Of a stretch of DNA of 64,000 bases, positions 17,598 to 26,823 are shown piece after piece; the first letter of the stretch is position 1, and each line of letters starts with the position of its first letter. Where the stretch lies: contig DATBTT010000031.1 in assembly GCA_036559125.1 (NCBI GenBank), forward strand, positions 62,001 through 126,000. Direction: 5' to 3'. The notes below the pieces were generated by a model. The model worked only from the letters and a program-made list of their open reading frames with translations, made no database searches and was not told the origin of the DNA. The DNA comes from JALYTZ01 sp036559125. Lineage in GTDB: Bacteria > Vulcanimicrobiota > Vulcanimicrobiia > Vulcanimicrobiales > Vulcanimicrobiaceae. The position numbers and the translations under genes are program-made.

Positions 17598-20500
17598 GCG
17601 GTGCCGCGTCCTTCCCATGAATTTTCGCTTGCCCTTCCGGCGAGCGCTGCGATTGCGGTACGGCCTCGTCGACGATGCCGCGGCGACGGGCCGCCCGGCG
17701 ACCGGGCCGGATATTGCACGTTAGCGACTTCGATTCGTGGATCGAAACGTTCGGATCCATCGAGAGTGCGATCAGATCGCCCGACGTATCGCCGCTGGTG
17801 AAGCCGAAGTTGCCGAAATTGTATGGTAAGCCGATCTGATGTATGCGCTTGCCTTTTCCCGGACCGATGCGCAACGGCTTCATGCGTCCGCTCACGAGCG
17901 CCCGCGCTTCGATCTCGCCGAGCGCCGTTGCGATGGTCACCCAACCGCCGTTACGAATCCCGAGCGTCACCGCGAGTTCCGGGTCGATCTCGCAAAATGC
18001 CTCGGGCTGCAACTCGGCCAGCCACGGAACGTAGCGCGTATAAACGCCGGACATCTCGGTGATGCGATAGGTGGTGAGAACGTACGGGTATGCCGCGTCG
18101 ATCGCGCCGTTGTAGGCATTGTCGCGCCGCCTCCACTCGCGCAACAACGGATTGTTTTGCTGAGCGTAGAGTTGGTTTTCGACGACGGAAGCGAGCGGCT
18201 CGTAATGCACGGGCAGCGGCCCGTCCTTGAGACCGGATGCCACGAACAGTTGGCCGCGGCCGTCTAACTGCATGATGAACGGATCGGCGCCCGAGTGTGC
18301 GTCCATGCCGCCGGCCCCCGGCTGCGCCGGCGTGTTCGGCGCTTTCGTTTTCGGGAAATCCGGCACGTCGACGCCGGTCCATTCACCCTTGGCCTCGTCC
18401 CACCACACGTATTTTTTGCGTTCGCTCCACGGTCTGCCCTCGGGATCCGCAGAGGCGCGGTTGTAGAGAAGACGGCGATTTGCGGGCCACGAAAAACCCC
18501 ACTCGAGCGACGTCCAATCGTCGCCTTTACGATTGCGCGCTTTGTTGGTGTGCGCGTCGGGATAAACCCCGGTGTATATCCAGCCGCCCGAAGCGGTGCT
18601 CCCGTCGTCTTTGAGATCGGTAAACGATGCGATCTGCTCGCCGGTCACCGTACTGAATCCGTTGACCTCTTTGAGAACTTTGACGACCGACGGCTCGCCT
18701 TTGCGCCGCTCGTGCGGGTCGTCGTGTTCGTAATCCCACGTCATGTGCGCGATCGGACGGTCCTTCGGATCGGTCGAATCGGCATAGAGCGCCTTGAGGC
18801 GCTTTCCGAGATTGTAAAAGAACCACGCGTCGGTCACCGATTCGCCGATGGGCTCGATTGCTTTATCGTGCCATTGCAGCATGCGATTGGTGTTGACCAT
18901 CGTGCCTTCTTTTTCGAGAATCGTTCCGGAGGGGATGAAGAAACACTCGGTGGCTATTTTGGAAGGATCCGCGCCTTCGCGCTTCCAGAACGACGACGTC
19001 TCGTTTTCGTAGAAGTCGACGTTGACGAACCAGTCGAGCCGTTCCATCGCGGTGCGGACGAGTTCGGCGTTTTGCCCCGACGTGGCCGGATTTTGACCGA
19101 CGACCACGTAGCCTTTGACGTCGCCGTCCTTCATGGCGAACGTCGTGGGCAACATCGAATGATCGCCGGTGAGTTGCGGCAGATAGTCGAAACAATAGTC
19201 GTTGGCCGCAGTTGCGTGCTCGCCGTAAAACGCTTTGAGAATGGAAACGACGTATTTCGGCGTGTTCGCCCACCAGCCCGTCGGTTTGGTGTTCGTCTTC
19301 AAGTAGGCGTCGAGCGTTTGTTCGTCGCGCACGATCGAGGGCATCGGCAGATACCCGGGCAACAGATCGTACAGCGTTGCGATGTCCGTAGCACCCTGAA
19401 TGTTTGCGTGCCCGCGCAACGCCATGATTCCGCCGCCGGGACGGCCGATGTTTCCCAGCAACAGTTGCAAGATCGCGGCCGTGCGGATATATTGAACGCC
19501 GACCGTGTGTTGCGTCCAGCCGACCGCATAGGCAAATGCGGTCGTTTTTTCGCGTCCGCTGTTGGCGGCCAGCGATTCGCAAACCTCCAGGAATTTGGTT
19601 TGCGGCGTACCGCAGACCGACTCCACCATTTCGGGCGTATAGCGAGAGAAGTGCCGGCGAAGCAAGCTGAGCACGCAACGCGGATGCGTCAGCGTCGGAT
19701 CGCGCTTGAACGCGCCGTTTTCGTCCTTTTCGAGCTGCCACGACGACGTGTCGTACGTACGGGGTTCGCTGCTCGGTTCGTGCGCTTGAGAGCCGCCCTC
19801 GTGAGCTTGCGCACTGGCCGCGCTTTCCGCTTCTTGGGGTTCGCTGTAACCGGAAAAGATGCCGTCGAGATCCTCGGTGTCCTTGAAGTCCTCGCGCAGG
19901 ATGCTCGACGCATTGGTAAACGCGGCGACGTACTCTTTGAAATACCGTTCGTTGGCCAATAACCAATTAATGATGCCGCCCAAAAAGACGATGTCGCTGC
20001 CGCTGCGGATCGGCACGTACAGATCGGCGACTGCCGAGGTGCGCGTGTAGCGAGGGTCGACGTGAATGATCTTCGCGCCGCGCTCCTTGGCTTTCATGAC
20101 GAAGCGAAAGCCGACCGGGTGAGCCTCGGCAAAATTGCTGCCTTCGATCAGGATGCAATCCGCATTCTGCAGATCTTGTAAGAACGTCGTAGCGCCGCCG
20201 CGTCCCAATGAGGTGCCTAGACCAGGCACCGTCGAGCTATGTCATATTCGAGCCTGGTTCTCGACGGAAACGACGCCCAGGCTGTGCATCAATTTGCCCA
20301 GCAGATAATTCTCTTCGACGCCGAACGTAGCGCCTCCGAGCGAGGCGATGCCGATGGTATGGTTGACGCGCTTGCCGTCCTTTTCGCGAACGAACGTCTC
20401 CTCGCGCGTGCGTTTGATCCGCTGCGCGATGCGTTCCATCGCCCATTCCATCGACCGATCCTCCCACGCGTCGGAGTACGGAGCCCGGTACTTCACGGTC

Positions 20501-20814
20501 GTCCAACGCGCGCTATTGACCGTGAGCCCGAAAATCGCGGAGCCTTTGGGACAGAGATGCCCGTTCGAAATAGGACTGTCGGGGTTACCCTCTACGTCGA
20601 GCAGCGTGCCGTCGTCGCCGACGTAAGCAAGCGTGCCGCAGCCTACGGCGCAATACGGGCATACGCTATGCACCGCTCTCGCATGCTTGATGCGCGAGCG
20701 CAGGCCGCGCGTTCGCTCCGACGCAACGTTGGGCGACATCCCGACGCGCTCGCCCAGTGCGTCCGCGGTCTTGGAAAGAATGCGAGTCAGGTCGACGGTC
20801 GTTTTTGAGTCCAC
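17590..20814 (-). CDS. fdhA: formate dehydrogenase major (alpha) subunit, selenocysteine-containing
   Basis: A 1074-residue molybdopterin oxidoreductase that oxidises formate to carbon dioxide. An N-terminal [4Fe-4S] motif CPYCAVGC with a fourth Cys in HLCPKGSA precedes the catalytic region. Codon 191 is an in-frame TGA (20242-20244) in the context VENQARI-TGA-HSSTVPGLG, exactly where formate dehydrogenases N/O carry selenocysteine or cysteine. A SECIS hairpin follows it at the E. coli distance. Reading continues without a break to the TAA at 17590, with the MGD-binding and C-terminal aspartate-decarboxylase-like domains (RITEMSGVYTRY, IHQIGLPYNFG). A TTG at 20835, right after the carrier's stop, is an alternative start. 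No twin-arginine signal is visible. It sits between the OFA carrier and the beta subunit. Confidence 0.92.
20212..20244 (-). promoter_or_regulatory. UGA selenocysteine codon and bacterial SECIS element
   Basis: The UGA is at 20242-20244. After 18 bases comes the loop GGUCU (20219-20223), closed by a perfect 7-base-pair stem: GGUGCCU (20224-20230) against AGGCACC (20212-20218). The loop sequence and the 18-base distance are the same as in E. coli fdhF, where the loop is bound by SelB. This supports recoding of the stop codon rather than a frameshift or nonsense mutation. Confidence 0.88.
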
Positions 20815-20835
20815 GTTTCCCGTATACCCCGTCAA

Positions 20836-22188
20836 TCACGTAACCGACGTTACCGGCGTTCCCGTACGTTGCGGTTTGCGAATGAGGAACGGAATGACTG
20901 CCGCGACGATAAGCATGATCGCGACCGGCACCAGGGCCCCGGTGAACGATCCGGTTCGATCTTTTACGGCCGCCGCGATGTACGGGCCTACGATTCCGCC
21001 GACTCCCCAGGCGGTCAGAATCATGCCGTAATTCTGCCCCAAGAAGCGCGTCCCGAAGTAGTCGGCGTTGAACGACGGCATCACGCCGAAGCCGCCGCCG
21101 TAGCACAGGAGAATGATCGCGAAGCACACGCCTACCGCGGCAAACGAGTGCAAGCCGCCTAAGATGAAAAAAATCACGACTTGGATCAAAAACATGGCCA
21201 CGTACGTGTAATTACGGCCGATGTTGTCGCTGACGAAGCCCCAGAAAAACCGCCCCAGTCCGTTGAACACCGCAAGCAGGCCGTAAATCGCACCGGCTGC
21301 GGCGGCCGTCGCGCCCGTAAGATCGCTGTAGATCGGTACGGCATTCGATACGACCAATATCCCGGCGGTGACGTTGAGAAACAGTATCAGCCACAAGAGA
21401 TAGAACGGAAGCGTGCGCAAGGTCTCGCTTGGCGTGAAATTATACGCGCTCGCGGCCGATGCCGCCAACGCGCCGGGCACGGTATATCCTTCGGGCGGAT
21501 TGCGCAGTGCGAGCGTGCAGAGCCCGGCGATGATGATAAACACGATACCCGACCAAATGAAGACGCTCATGATCGCATGCACGTGGTCTGGCGCCAGCAG
21601 AAATCGCGAAGCGTCGAACGTCGTACCCGCCTTGATGGCCGCGTCGCGCGCGGTTGCGTACGCGGTCGCAGCTTTCGCCGCCGCGGCAAACGACGGTATG
21701 CGGGTCACGATGTTGTTGTAAACGAACGCGCCCAGGCCGAAACCCATGACGACCATGCCGCTTGCTAGTCCTCGCTTGTCGGGAAACCATTTGGTCACCA
21801 TGGCCACCGGCGTGATGTAGCCGAAGCCCAAGCCGAGGCCGCCGACGATGCCGTAGAAGACGTACATCGCCGTTTTACCCATGACCGGCGTGAGCAGTCC
21901 CGCGAGCAAGACGCCCGCTCCCCACAGGACGACGCCGACGATGGTTACGGTGCGAGGACCGACCCGATCTTGCCAGCGGCCGCCGATGATCGCGCCGACG
22001 CCCAAGAAAAAAATCGCCAGTTCGAAAACGAGCGACGTTTCTTGATTCGACCACTGATATGCGGCGATCAGCGGGCGCACGAACAAACTCCAGGAGTAGA
22101 CGGTTCCGAGGCAGATCATGACGATCACGCCGGCGATTGCGATCCACCAGCGATTCCCATCGCTGCGGGTTTGAGCGGCAGCAGACAT
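20836..22188 (-). CDS. MFS transporter, oxalate/formate antiporter (OFA) family
   Basis: A 450-residue twelve-helix carrier. The N-terminal block ICLGTVYSWSLFVRPL and the segment GGLGLGFGYITPVAMVTKWF followed by FPDKRGLASG are hallmarks of the OFA group, which exchanges oxalate, formate or related carboxylates. Its position directly before the formate dehydrogenase catalytic gene (its TGA is adjacent to the next possible start) suggests formate uptake or exchange, which is inference. GGAGAG six bases upstream supports the ATG at 22188. It is the first gene of the formate operon. Confidence 0.92.
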   Translation of the reverse strand: MSAAAQTRSDGNRWWIAIAGVIVMICLGTVYSWSLFVRPLIAAYQWSNQETSLVFELAIFFLGVGAIIGGRWQDRVGPRTVTIVGVVLWGAGVLLAGLLTPVMGKTAMYVFYGIVGGLGLGFGYITPVAMVTKWFPDKRGLASGMVVMGFGLGAFVYNNIVTRIPSFAAAAKAATAYATARDAAIKAGTTFDASRFLLAPDHVHAIMSVFIWSGIVFIIIAGLCTLALRNPPEGYTVPGALAASAASAYNFTPSETLRTLPFYLLWLILFLNVTAGILVVSNAVPIYSDLTGATAAAAGAIYGLLAVFNGLGRFFWGFVSDNIGRNYTYVAMFLIQVVIFFILGGLHSFAAVGVCFAIILLCYGGGFGVMPSFNADYFGTRFLGQNYGMILTAWGVGGIVGPYIAAAVKDRTGSFTGALVPVAIMLIVAAVIPFLIRKPQRTGTPVTSVT

Positions 22189-22256
22189 CGAATCTCTCCA
22201 CTTCTCGTGCCGCGACGGGCACGTATCGACCAGTTGGCGACCGTGTGGATGCAGCC

Positions 22257-22433
22257 CTATTGGATGCGTTCGAAAGTACTAACCGCTAACGTGACGATCA
22301 ATACGGCGATGTAGACGACCGCGCTCCACCATCCCAGGCGATCCCGTAAGGCGAAGGCGACGACCGCCGCGATCGCAAGGCCGGCCGGCGTCGTCCTCGA
22401 GTTTCCGGCGACGAACTTGTAGACGCTTTTCAT
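22257..22433 (-). CDS. small two-helix membrane protein
   Basis: A 58-residue protein beginning MKSVYKFVAGN, with two hydrophobic segments (AGLAIAAVVAFAL and AVVYIAVLIVTLAV). Its ATG overlaps the stop of the upstream membrane protein gene as ATGA, so it is the fourth and last member of that operon. I do not recognise a family. Its size and coupling suggest a small accessory subunit of the preceding membrane protein, but nothing in the sequence proves it. Confidence 0.6.
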   Translation of the reverse strand: MKSVYKFVAGNSRTTPAGLAIAAVVAFALRDRLGWWSAVVYIAVLIVTLAVSTFERIQ

Positions 22434-23158
22434 GCGGCGGCCTTGGTGCGGTGAACCGCCACGAGCGCTAGAGAGCCGATAACGTAGAGCGCGACGATCC
22501 ACAGCAGCGTCGCCTCGCCGCTCCACCAGGTCAGGCCGAGGCCTTCGCCGCTCCAAAACGTCCCGAACGAAAGCAGCATGATTCCCACGACGTAGCCCAT
22601 GAGGTTTTCGGGAACCTTTGCAAACGGTTTGCGCAGCGCGACCGCGGCAAGCACTACGAGCGCCCCCGCGGCCAGCGCCCCGGCCGTGCCCCAGAGAATC
22701 GCTCCGGCGTTTGCCGCCGCGAACGTGACGACTATGACCGCTACTTCCAAACCTTCGAGCAGGACGCCGTTGAAAGCCGTCGCAAAACCGATGCGCTGCC
22801 CGTCGGCCGCGGCTTCGTGGGCGCGCAGTTCGGCGACTTCGCGTTCGAAAATCTGCCCCTCGTCGTGTAGCGCCTTGCGTCCCGCGAAACGCCAGATCGC
22901 TTTGCGCAACCACGTGTAGCCGAAAAGAACCAAAAACAAGCCGATAATCAGCTGGAGCAGCGCGAGCGGCACGAAGCGCACGAGCGCCGGGCCGAGGATG
23001 GCGACGATGGCCGCGAGTACGCCCACGGCCCACAGGGTTCCGGCGAGCGCCGTGCGCCAGCCTTGGGTGTAGGCGACCGCGAGCACGATGGTCGCCGCTT
23101 CGACGAACTCGAGCCCGGATGCCAGGAACGTCGTGCCAGCGATTACCCAGCCGTTCAT
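22430..23158 (-). CDS. integral membrane protein, COG4280/FTR1-like
   Basis: A 242-residue protein with about seven membrane segments and an internal duplication. The first half carries GLEFVEAATIVLAVAYTQGW and the second half LLEGLEVAVIVVTF, so each half has a helix with a conserved G-x-E motif, as in FTR1 iron permeases and related ion transporters. Between them is a soluble loop with KALHDEGQIFEREVAELR. FTR1 permeases use REGLE motifs; here the arginine is absent, so iron transport is not implied. The gene overlaps both neighbours by ATGA and is translationally coupled to the propeller protein and to the small membrane protein. Confidence 0.7.
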   Translation of the reverse strand: MNGWVIAGTTFLASGLEFVEAATIVLAVAYTQGWRTALAGTLWAVGVLAAIVAILGPALVRFVPLALLQLIIGLFLVLFGYTWLRKAIWRFAGRKALHDEGQIFEREVAELRAHEAAADGQRIGFATAFNGVLLEGLEVAVIVVTFAAANAGAILWGTAGALAAGALVVLAAVALRKPFAKVPENLMGYVVGIMLLSFGTFWSGEGLGLTWWSGEATLLWIVALYVIGSLALVAVHRTKAAA

Positions 23159-23523
23159 CGCTCGCCCAAGACGAGAATCTTTCCCGTGCGCGTGTCGATC
23201 TCGCGCAGGTGCCGGTCGTCGCGCACGCGCGCATAGAGATAGCGCCCGTACGGCCCGAATTTCAAGCTCGTGATGCGATCTCCCAAATGGGCTATGGCGA
23301 GGGTCTTACCGGAGCGCGCATTTACCACGTGAATCGAGGCGTCGGCGGAGCGCACGAATGCCGAGAGGCTGCCGGCATCCACCCGCAGCGTTTGATTGGG
23401 AGCGGCCGCAGGCCCGTGCGCGATTCGGCGCGGCCCGACGCGCGCGGCTAAACCGAAGGCGGCGGCCACCAGCGCGACCGAAAGCGCTGCGGCGACGAGT
23501 CCGGCCGAAACGATCTTGCGCAT
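23155..23523 (-). CDS. secreted small beta-propeller-repeat-like protein
   Basis: A 122-residue protein with an N-terminal hydrophobic signal (VSAGLVAAALSVALVAAAFGLA). The rest contains two YVTN/WD-like blades (SIHVVNARSGKTLAIAHLGD, then KFGPYGRYLYARVRDDRHL and LREIDTRTGKILVLGE). That is too few blades for a closed propeller, so it may associate with the larger propeller protein encoded just upstream. The start ATG overlaps that gene's stop (TGATG), and its own stop overlaps the membrane protein start (ATGA). Confidence 0.65.
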   Translation of the reverse strand: MRKIVSAGLVAAALSVALVAAAFGLAARVGPRRIAHGPAAAPNQTLRVDAGSLSAFVRSADASIHVVNARSGKTLAIAHLGDRITSLKFGPYGRYLYARVRDDRHLREIDTRTGKILVLGER

Positions 23524-25784
23524 CAGCGACGTGTCGCTTGCAGATTGTGCGCGAGAACCGCGTTGAGTTGCGCGGGGTCGGCCAGGTCGGGATGCGCGAA
23601 GTCGAGTTTGGCGCTGATGGCCGAGCCGTACGCTGCCTTGGAGTTGATCGCGCGCAAGTCGACGCGCGGCGCGATTGCATCGTACGGGCGCAGATCGGCT
23701 TTCGTTCCGAAGAGATCGTACAGCGGGAGCGCGGTTCGGTCGTAAATCGAGAGCGGCGCAATGCCGAGCAGGAGTTCGATCGTATGCACGACGCTCACCG
23801 TCGAATAATGGGCGTGATGCACTCCGGCGCGCGCATACGGCGATGCAACGAAGAACGTGGAACGCTGGTTGCTCACGTGGTCGGGTCCGTTTTGGGCATC
23901 GTCCTCAAGCATGAAGATGGCGGTAGACGACCAGTACTTCGAGTGAGAAACCGTGTCGACCAACTGGCCGGCAGCCAGGTCGTTGGTAGCAACGTAGGCT
24001 ACCGGCGTCGGCGAGCCGGCCCGGCTTCCGGCCGTGTGATCGTTGGGAAGATAGACGATTTCGAGCGCGGGAAGGTCGCCGCGCGCAACGTATGTCGCGA
24101 ATTCGCGCCGCCATTCCGCGACGCGATCGAGATCGCCGTACGCGAGATCCCAACCGTAATAGCGTGGATCGAAATGGCCTTTCAGACCCTTCATGTCGGT
24201 CGTTCCGGCGCGACCGGGCTTGGCGGGCGCATCGACGTCCTCGCCGTAATCGCGAAAGCTCACATGCGCGCGCAAAGCCGCGTCCCATAGGTAACCGTTA
24301 TGCGGAACTTCGGGCGCGACGCCGCTTTGAAAATCGTACGCCGCGCGCCGGCCGCCGTAGCTGGGTGGCCAAAAACGTTCGAGATAGTCGTTTGCAAACG
24401 CATCGTCGGTCCAGTTGTGGCCGTCCGCGCTCACTTGAGAATTCGCATAGCCGTTGTCGATAAGTCCGAAGCGACGGCTAATGGCGTGCTCGTTTGGCGT
24501 TACGTCGCGCCCGAACCACACGAGCTTCGGATCGCCGTTTCCTTGCGGGACGTCGCCGAGCACCTGATCGTACGAGCGATTTTCCTTTATCACGTAGATG
24601 ACGTGACGGATCGGCCCGCGCGCCCGCAATGCCGTGTCGCGTGGCGCCTGCCACGTCGGCATCGCGTTTTGCAGCACGTCGTGCGTAGCGGCGGCGCGAT
24701 CGAGGTGGCGCATCGAAATTGCGCGGATCGAACCTGCGAGCGTTGCGGCGACGTAGCCGTGACTGCCGCGTTTGCGTGGATCGAACTCGGGATTGGCCCG
24801 CGTGCCTTCCCCCTTGCCGTCTGCAACGAAGAGCGTTCCGTCGGTGCCTGCGGCAACGCCGGACGGATACCATCCCGTGGGAATGCGCGCCGCAACGGTG
24901 CCGTTGATTACGACTGCGACGGCATTCTCCGCGCCGAGCGAAACGTAAACGGCTGCATCCGTGACGGCGAGCGCATTTGGAGATGCGCCGTAGCCCGCAA
25001 GCCGGCCGTCGTGCAAACCGAGGTCGATGCCGGCTACGCGCTTGCCGCTGCGTGCGTCGATCACGCCCAGCATGTCGTCGTCGCTTTCGGTTACGTAGAG
25101 TTTCGAGCCGTCGGCAGAGAGTGCCAATGCGTTCGGGTGCAATCCGGTGTGGATGGACGTCACGGCATGCGTTGCAAGATCGATCGCATCGACGGCGCGC
25201 GCGCCGACCATCGCGACGTACAACGTCTTGCCGTCCGCCGAGAAGAGCGCGTCGCCGGGATGCGGGCCGACGCGGATCGTCGTGCGCCCTGCGAGCGCGG
25301 GCAGCGAACCGATGGTGACCGTGCCGCCGGCGTCGTCGCTTATTGCTACGGTTGCGCGATCGCCGGAGAGCGCGACGGCGTCGGGCCAAGCCGCCGGCCC
25401 GAGCCCGATCCGCGCGACGCGCCGGTTCGCGACGTCGACGTCGAGGAGCGCGGCGGCGTTTGCGCCCGCCACCAAAACATGGGTTCGGTCAAGCCACACC
25501 GGTTTACCGAATGCGCCTGCCAGGCCGATCGTTATTTCGTGACGCAATCCGTGCGCATCGAGCACGCGCAGCGCCGGCGGATTCACGCCCGATTCCACAA
25601 CGGCTAAACGCGAGCCGTCCGGCGAAAGCGCGATGCCTTGCGGCATCGTGCCGGTCGTTGCGACCGGTCCGCTGGGCGCCGTTATGCGCCACCCACTTGG
25701 AAGCAGCCGCGGCGCGGTCGCCGCGAGGACACACGCGCCGCACGAAGCAGCTGCGACGAATACGACAACCGCACGCCGAATCAT
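23523..25784 (-). CDS. secreted YVTN beta-propeller / phosphoesterase protein
   Basis: A 753-residue exported protein with two parts. After a signal peptide (VVVFVAAASCGACVLAATA), residues 30-370 form YVTN-type blades (SPDGSRLAVVESG, LSADGSKLYVTESDDD, DARSGKRVAGI). From about residue 400 a phosphoesterase domain of the phospholipase C/acid phosphatase type follows, starting HVIYVIKENRSYDQVLGDV, with later conserved VSADGHNWTDDAF and IFMLEDDAQNGPDHV. This architecture is known in bacteria as YncE-like/alkaline phosphatase superfamily proteins, but the substrate is unknown. It is the first gene of an operon with a second propeller-like protein and two membrane proteins. The start is the ATG at 25784; the frame is open further upstream. 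Confidence 0.85.
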   Translation of the reverse strand: MIRRAVVVFVAAASCGACVLAATAPRLLPSGWRITAPSGPVATTGTMPQGIALSPDGSRLAVVESGVNPPALRVLDAHGLRHEITIGLAGAFGKPVWLDRTHVLVAGANAAALLDVDVANRRVARIGLGPAAWPDAVALSGDRATVAISDDAGGTVTIGSLPALAGRTTIRVGPHPGDALFSADGKTLYVAMVGARAVDAIDLATHAVTSIHTGLHPNALALSADGSKLYVTESDDDMLGVIDARSGKRVAGIDLGLHDGRLAGYGASPNALAVTDAAVYVSLGAENAVAVVINGTVAARIPTGWYPSGVAAGTDGTLFVADGKGEGTRANPEFDPRKRGSHGYVAATLAGSIRAISMRHLDRAAATHDVLQNAMPTWQAPRDTALRARGPIRHVIYVIKENRSYDQVLGDVPQGNGDPKLVWFGRDVTPNEHAISRRFGLIDNGYANSQVSADGHNWTDDAFANDYLERFWPPSYGGRRAAYDFQSGVAPEVPHNGYLWDAALRAHVSFRDYGEDVDAPAKPGRAGTTDMKGLKGHFDPRYYGWDLAYGDLDRVAEWRREFATYVARGDLPALEIVYLPNDHTAGSRAGSPTPVAYVATNDLAAGQLVDTVSHSKYWSSTAIFMLEDDAQNGPDHVSNQRSTFFVASPYARAGVHHAHYSTVSVVHTIELLLGIAPLSIYDRTALPLYDLFGTKADLRPYDAIAPRVDLRAINSKAAYGSAISAKLDFAHPDLADPAQLNAVLAHNLQATRR

Positions 25785-25874
25785 GAATCGGCTGTTCGGC
25801 CCGTGGGCGCGGTTCCCCGCGGGGAGGGCGCGGCGCGCAACGCGAACTGCGCAGCCAAGAAGGAGCACCGGACA

Positions 25875-26822
25875 GTGGACTTATCGCAGATTACCGTCTA
25901 TACGGGGAATCGGTACCAGGCCTACGGCGACGCGAAAGTGGGCCTGCTGACGCACGGCCTGCAATATGGTACGGGGTGTTTCGAGGGTATTCGAGGATTT
26001 TGGGTCCCGCAGGAGCGCGAACTCTTTTTACTCCAACTCAAAGAACACTACGAGCGCCTAGCGATCTCCGCGAAGATCCTGATGATGGTCTTGCCGCACT
26101 CGATCGACGAATTGGTCGAGATCACCACCGAGTTGGTTGCGCGCAATGCTTTCGAAACCGATATCTACATTCGTCCGTGCATCTTCAAGTCCGCCGAAGA
26201 CATCGGCGTGCGCCTGCACAACGTTGCCGATCAGTTCGCAATCATCCCGGTGCCGTTTACCCGTTATCTCGATTCGAGCGACGGGTTGAAGGCCGGCGTT
26301 TCGTCGTGGCGCCGCGCGGATGATTCCGCCGCTCCGCCGCGCGCCAAGATTACGGGACTCTACGTCAATAGCGCGCTTGCTAAAAGCGAAGCGATTGCCA
26401 ACGGCTTCGACGAAGCGATCATGCTCTCGGCCGACGGCCACCTAGCCGAAGGTTCGGCGGAAAACATCTTCTTGGTCAAACGCGGCGTGCTCTATACTCC
26501 CGATCCTTCGCAAAACGTCTTGGAAGGCTGCACGCGACGTTCGATCATGGAGATCGCGCAAGAGCGATTCGGCGTTCCGATCGTCGAGCGTTCGATCGAT
26601 CGCAGCGAACTCTACGGCGCCGAGGAAGTGTTTTTTACCGGCACGGCGGCCGGCGTGGTGCACGTTTCGTCGATCGACCACCGCCCGGTAGGCGATGGAA
26701 AGGCCGGCCCGCTCACGCGGAAACTTGCCGAATTCTACGATCGCGCGATACGCGGTCGCGAACCGCAATACGCGCACTGGCTGACGCGCGCATACGCAAA
26801 TCGGGTTGGAGCGGCGACGTGA
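25875..26822 (+). CDS. ilvE: branched-chain amino acid aminotransferase
   Basis: A 315-residue class IV PLP aminotransferase that makes leucine, isoleucine and valine from their keto acids. Family markers are LLTHGLQYGTGCFEGIRGF, the cofactor lysine in NSALAKSEAIANGFDEAIML, SEGSAENIF-like EGSAENIFLVKRG, and VFFTGTAAGVV. The GTG at 25875 has AAGGAG nine bases upstream and gives the usual N-terminus; longer starts upstream lack similarity. It is divergent from the phosphoesterase gene and convergent with the serine hydrolase, only one base apart. Confidence 0.95.
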   Translation: MDLSQITVYTGNRYQAYGDAKVGLLTHGLQYGTGCFEGIRGFWVPQERELFLLQLKEHYERLAISAKILMMVLPHSIDELVEITTELVARNAFETDIYIRPCIFKSAEDIGVRLHNVADQFAIIPVPFTRYLDSSDGLKAGVSSWRRADDSAAPPRAKITGLYVNSALAKSEAIANGFDEAIMLSADGHLAEGSAENIFLVKRGVLYTPDPSQNVLEGCTRRSIMEIAQERFGVPIVERSIDRSELYGAEEVFFTGTAAGVVHVSSIDHRPVGDGKAGPLTRKLAEFYDRAIRGREPQYAHWLTRAYANRVGAAT

Positions 26823-26823
26823 T

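Noticed and set aside
18295..19962. A 555-codon open frame on the plus strand opposite the formate dehydrogenase alpha gene
   Set aside because: It mirrors a well-conserved molybdopterin enzyme and has shadow-like composition.
20242..20244. Nonsense mutation or frameshift splitting the formate dehydrogenase gene into a pseudogene
   Set aside because: The TGA is at the known Sec position, the frame is the same on both sides, and a SECIS hairpin with the correct loop and spacing follows.
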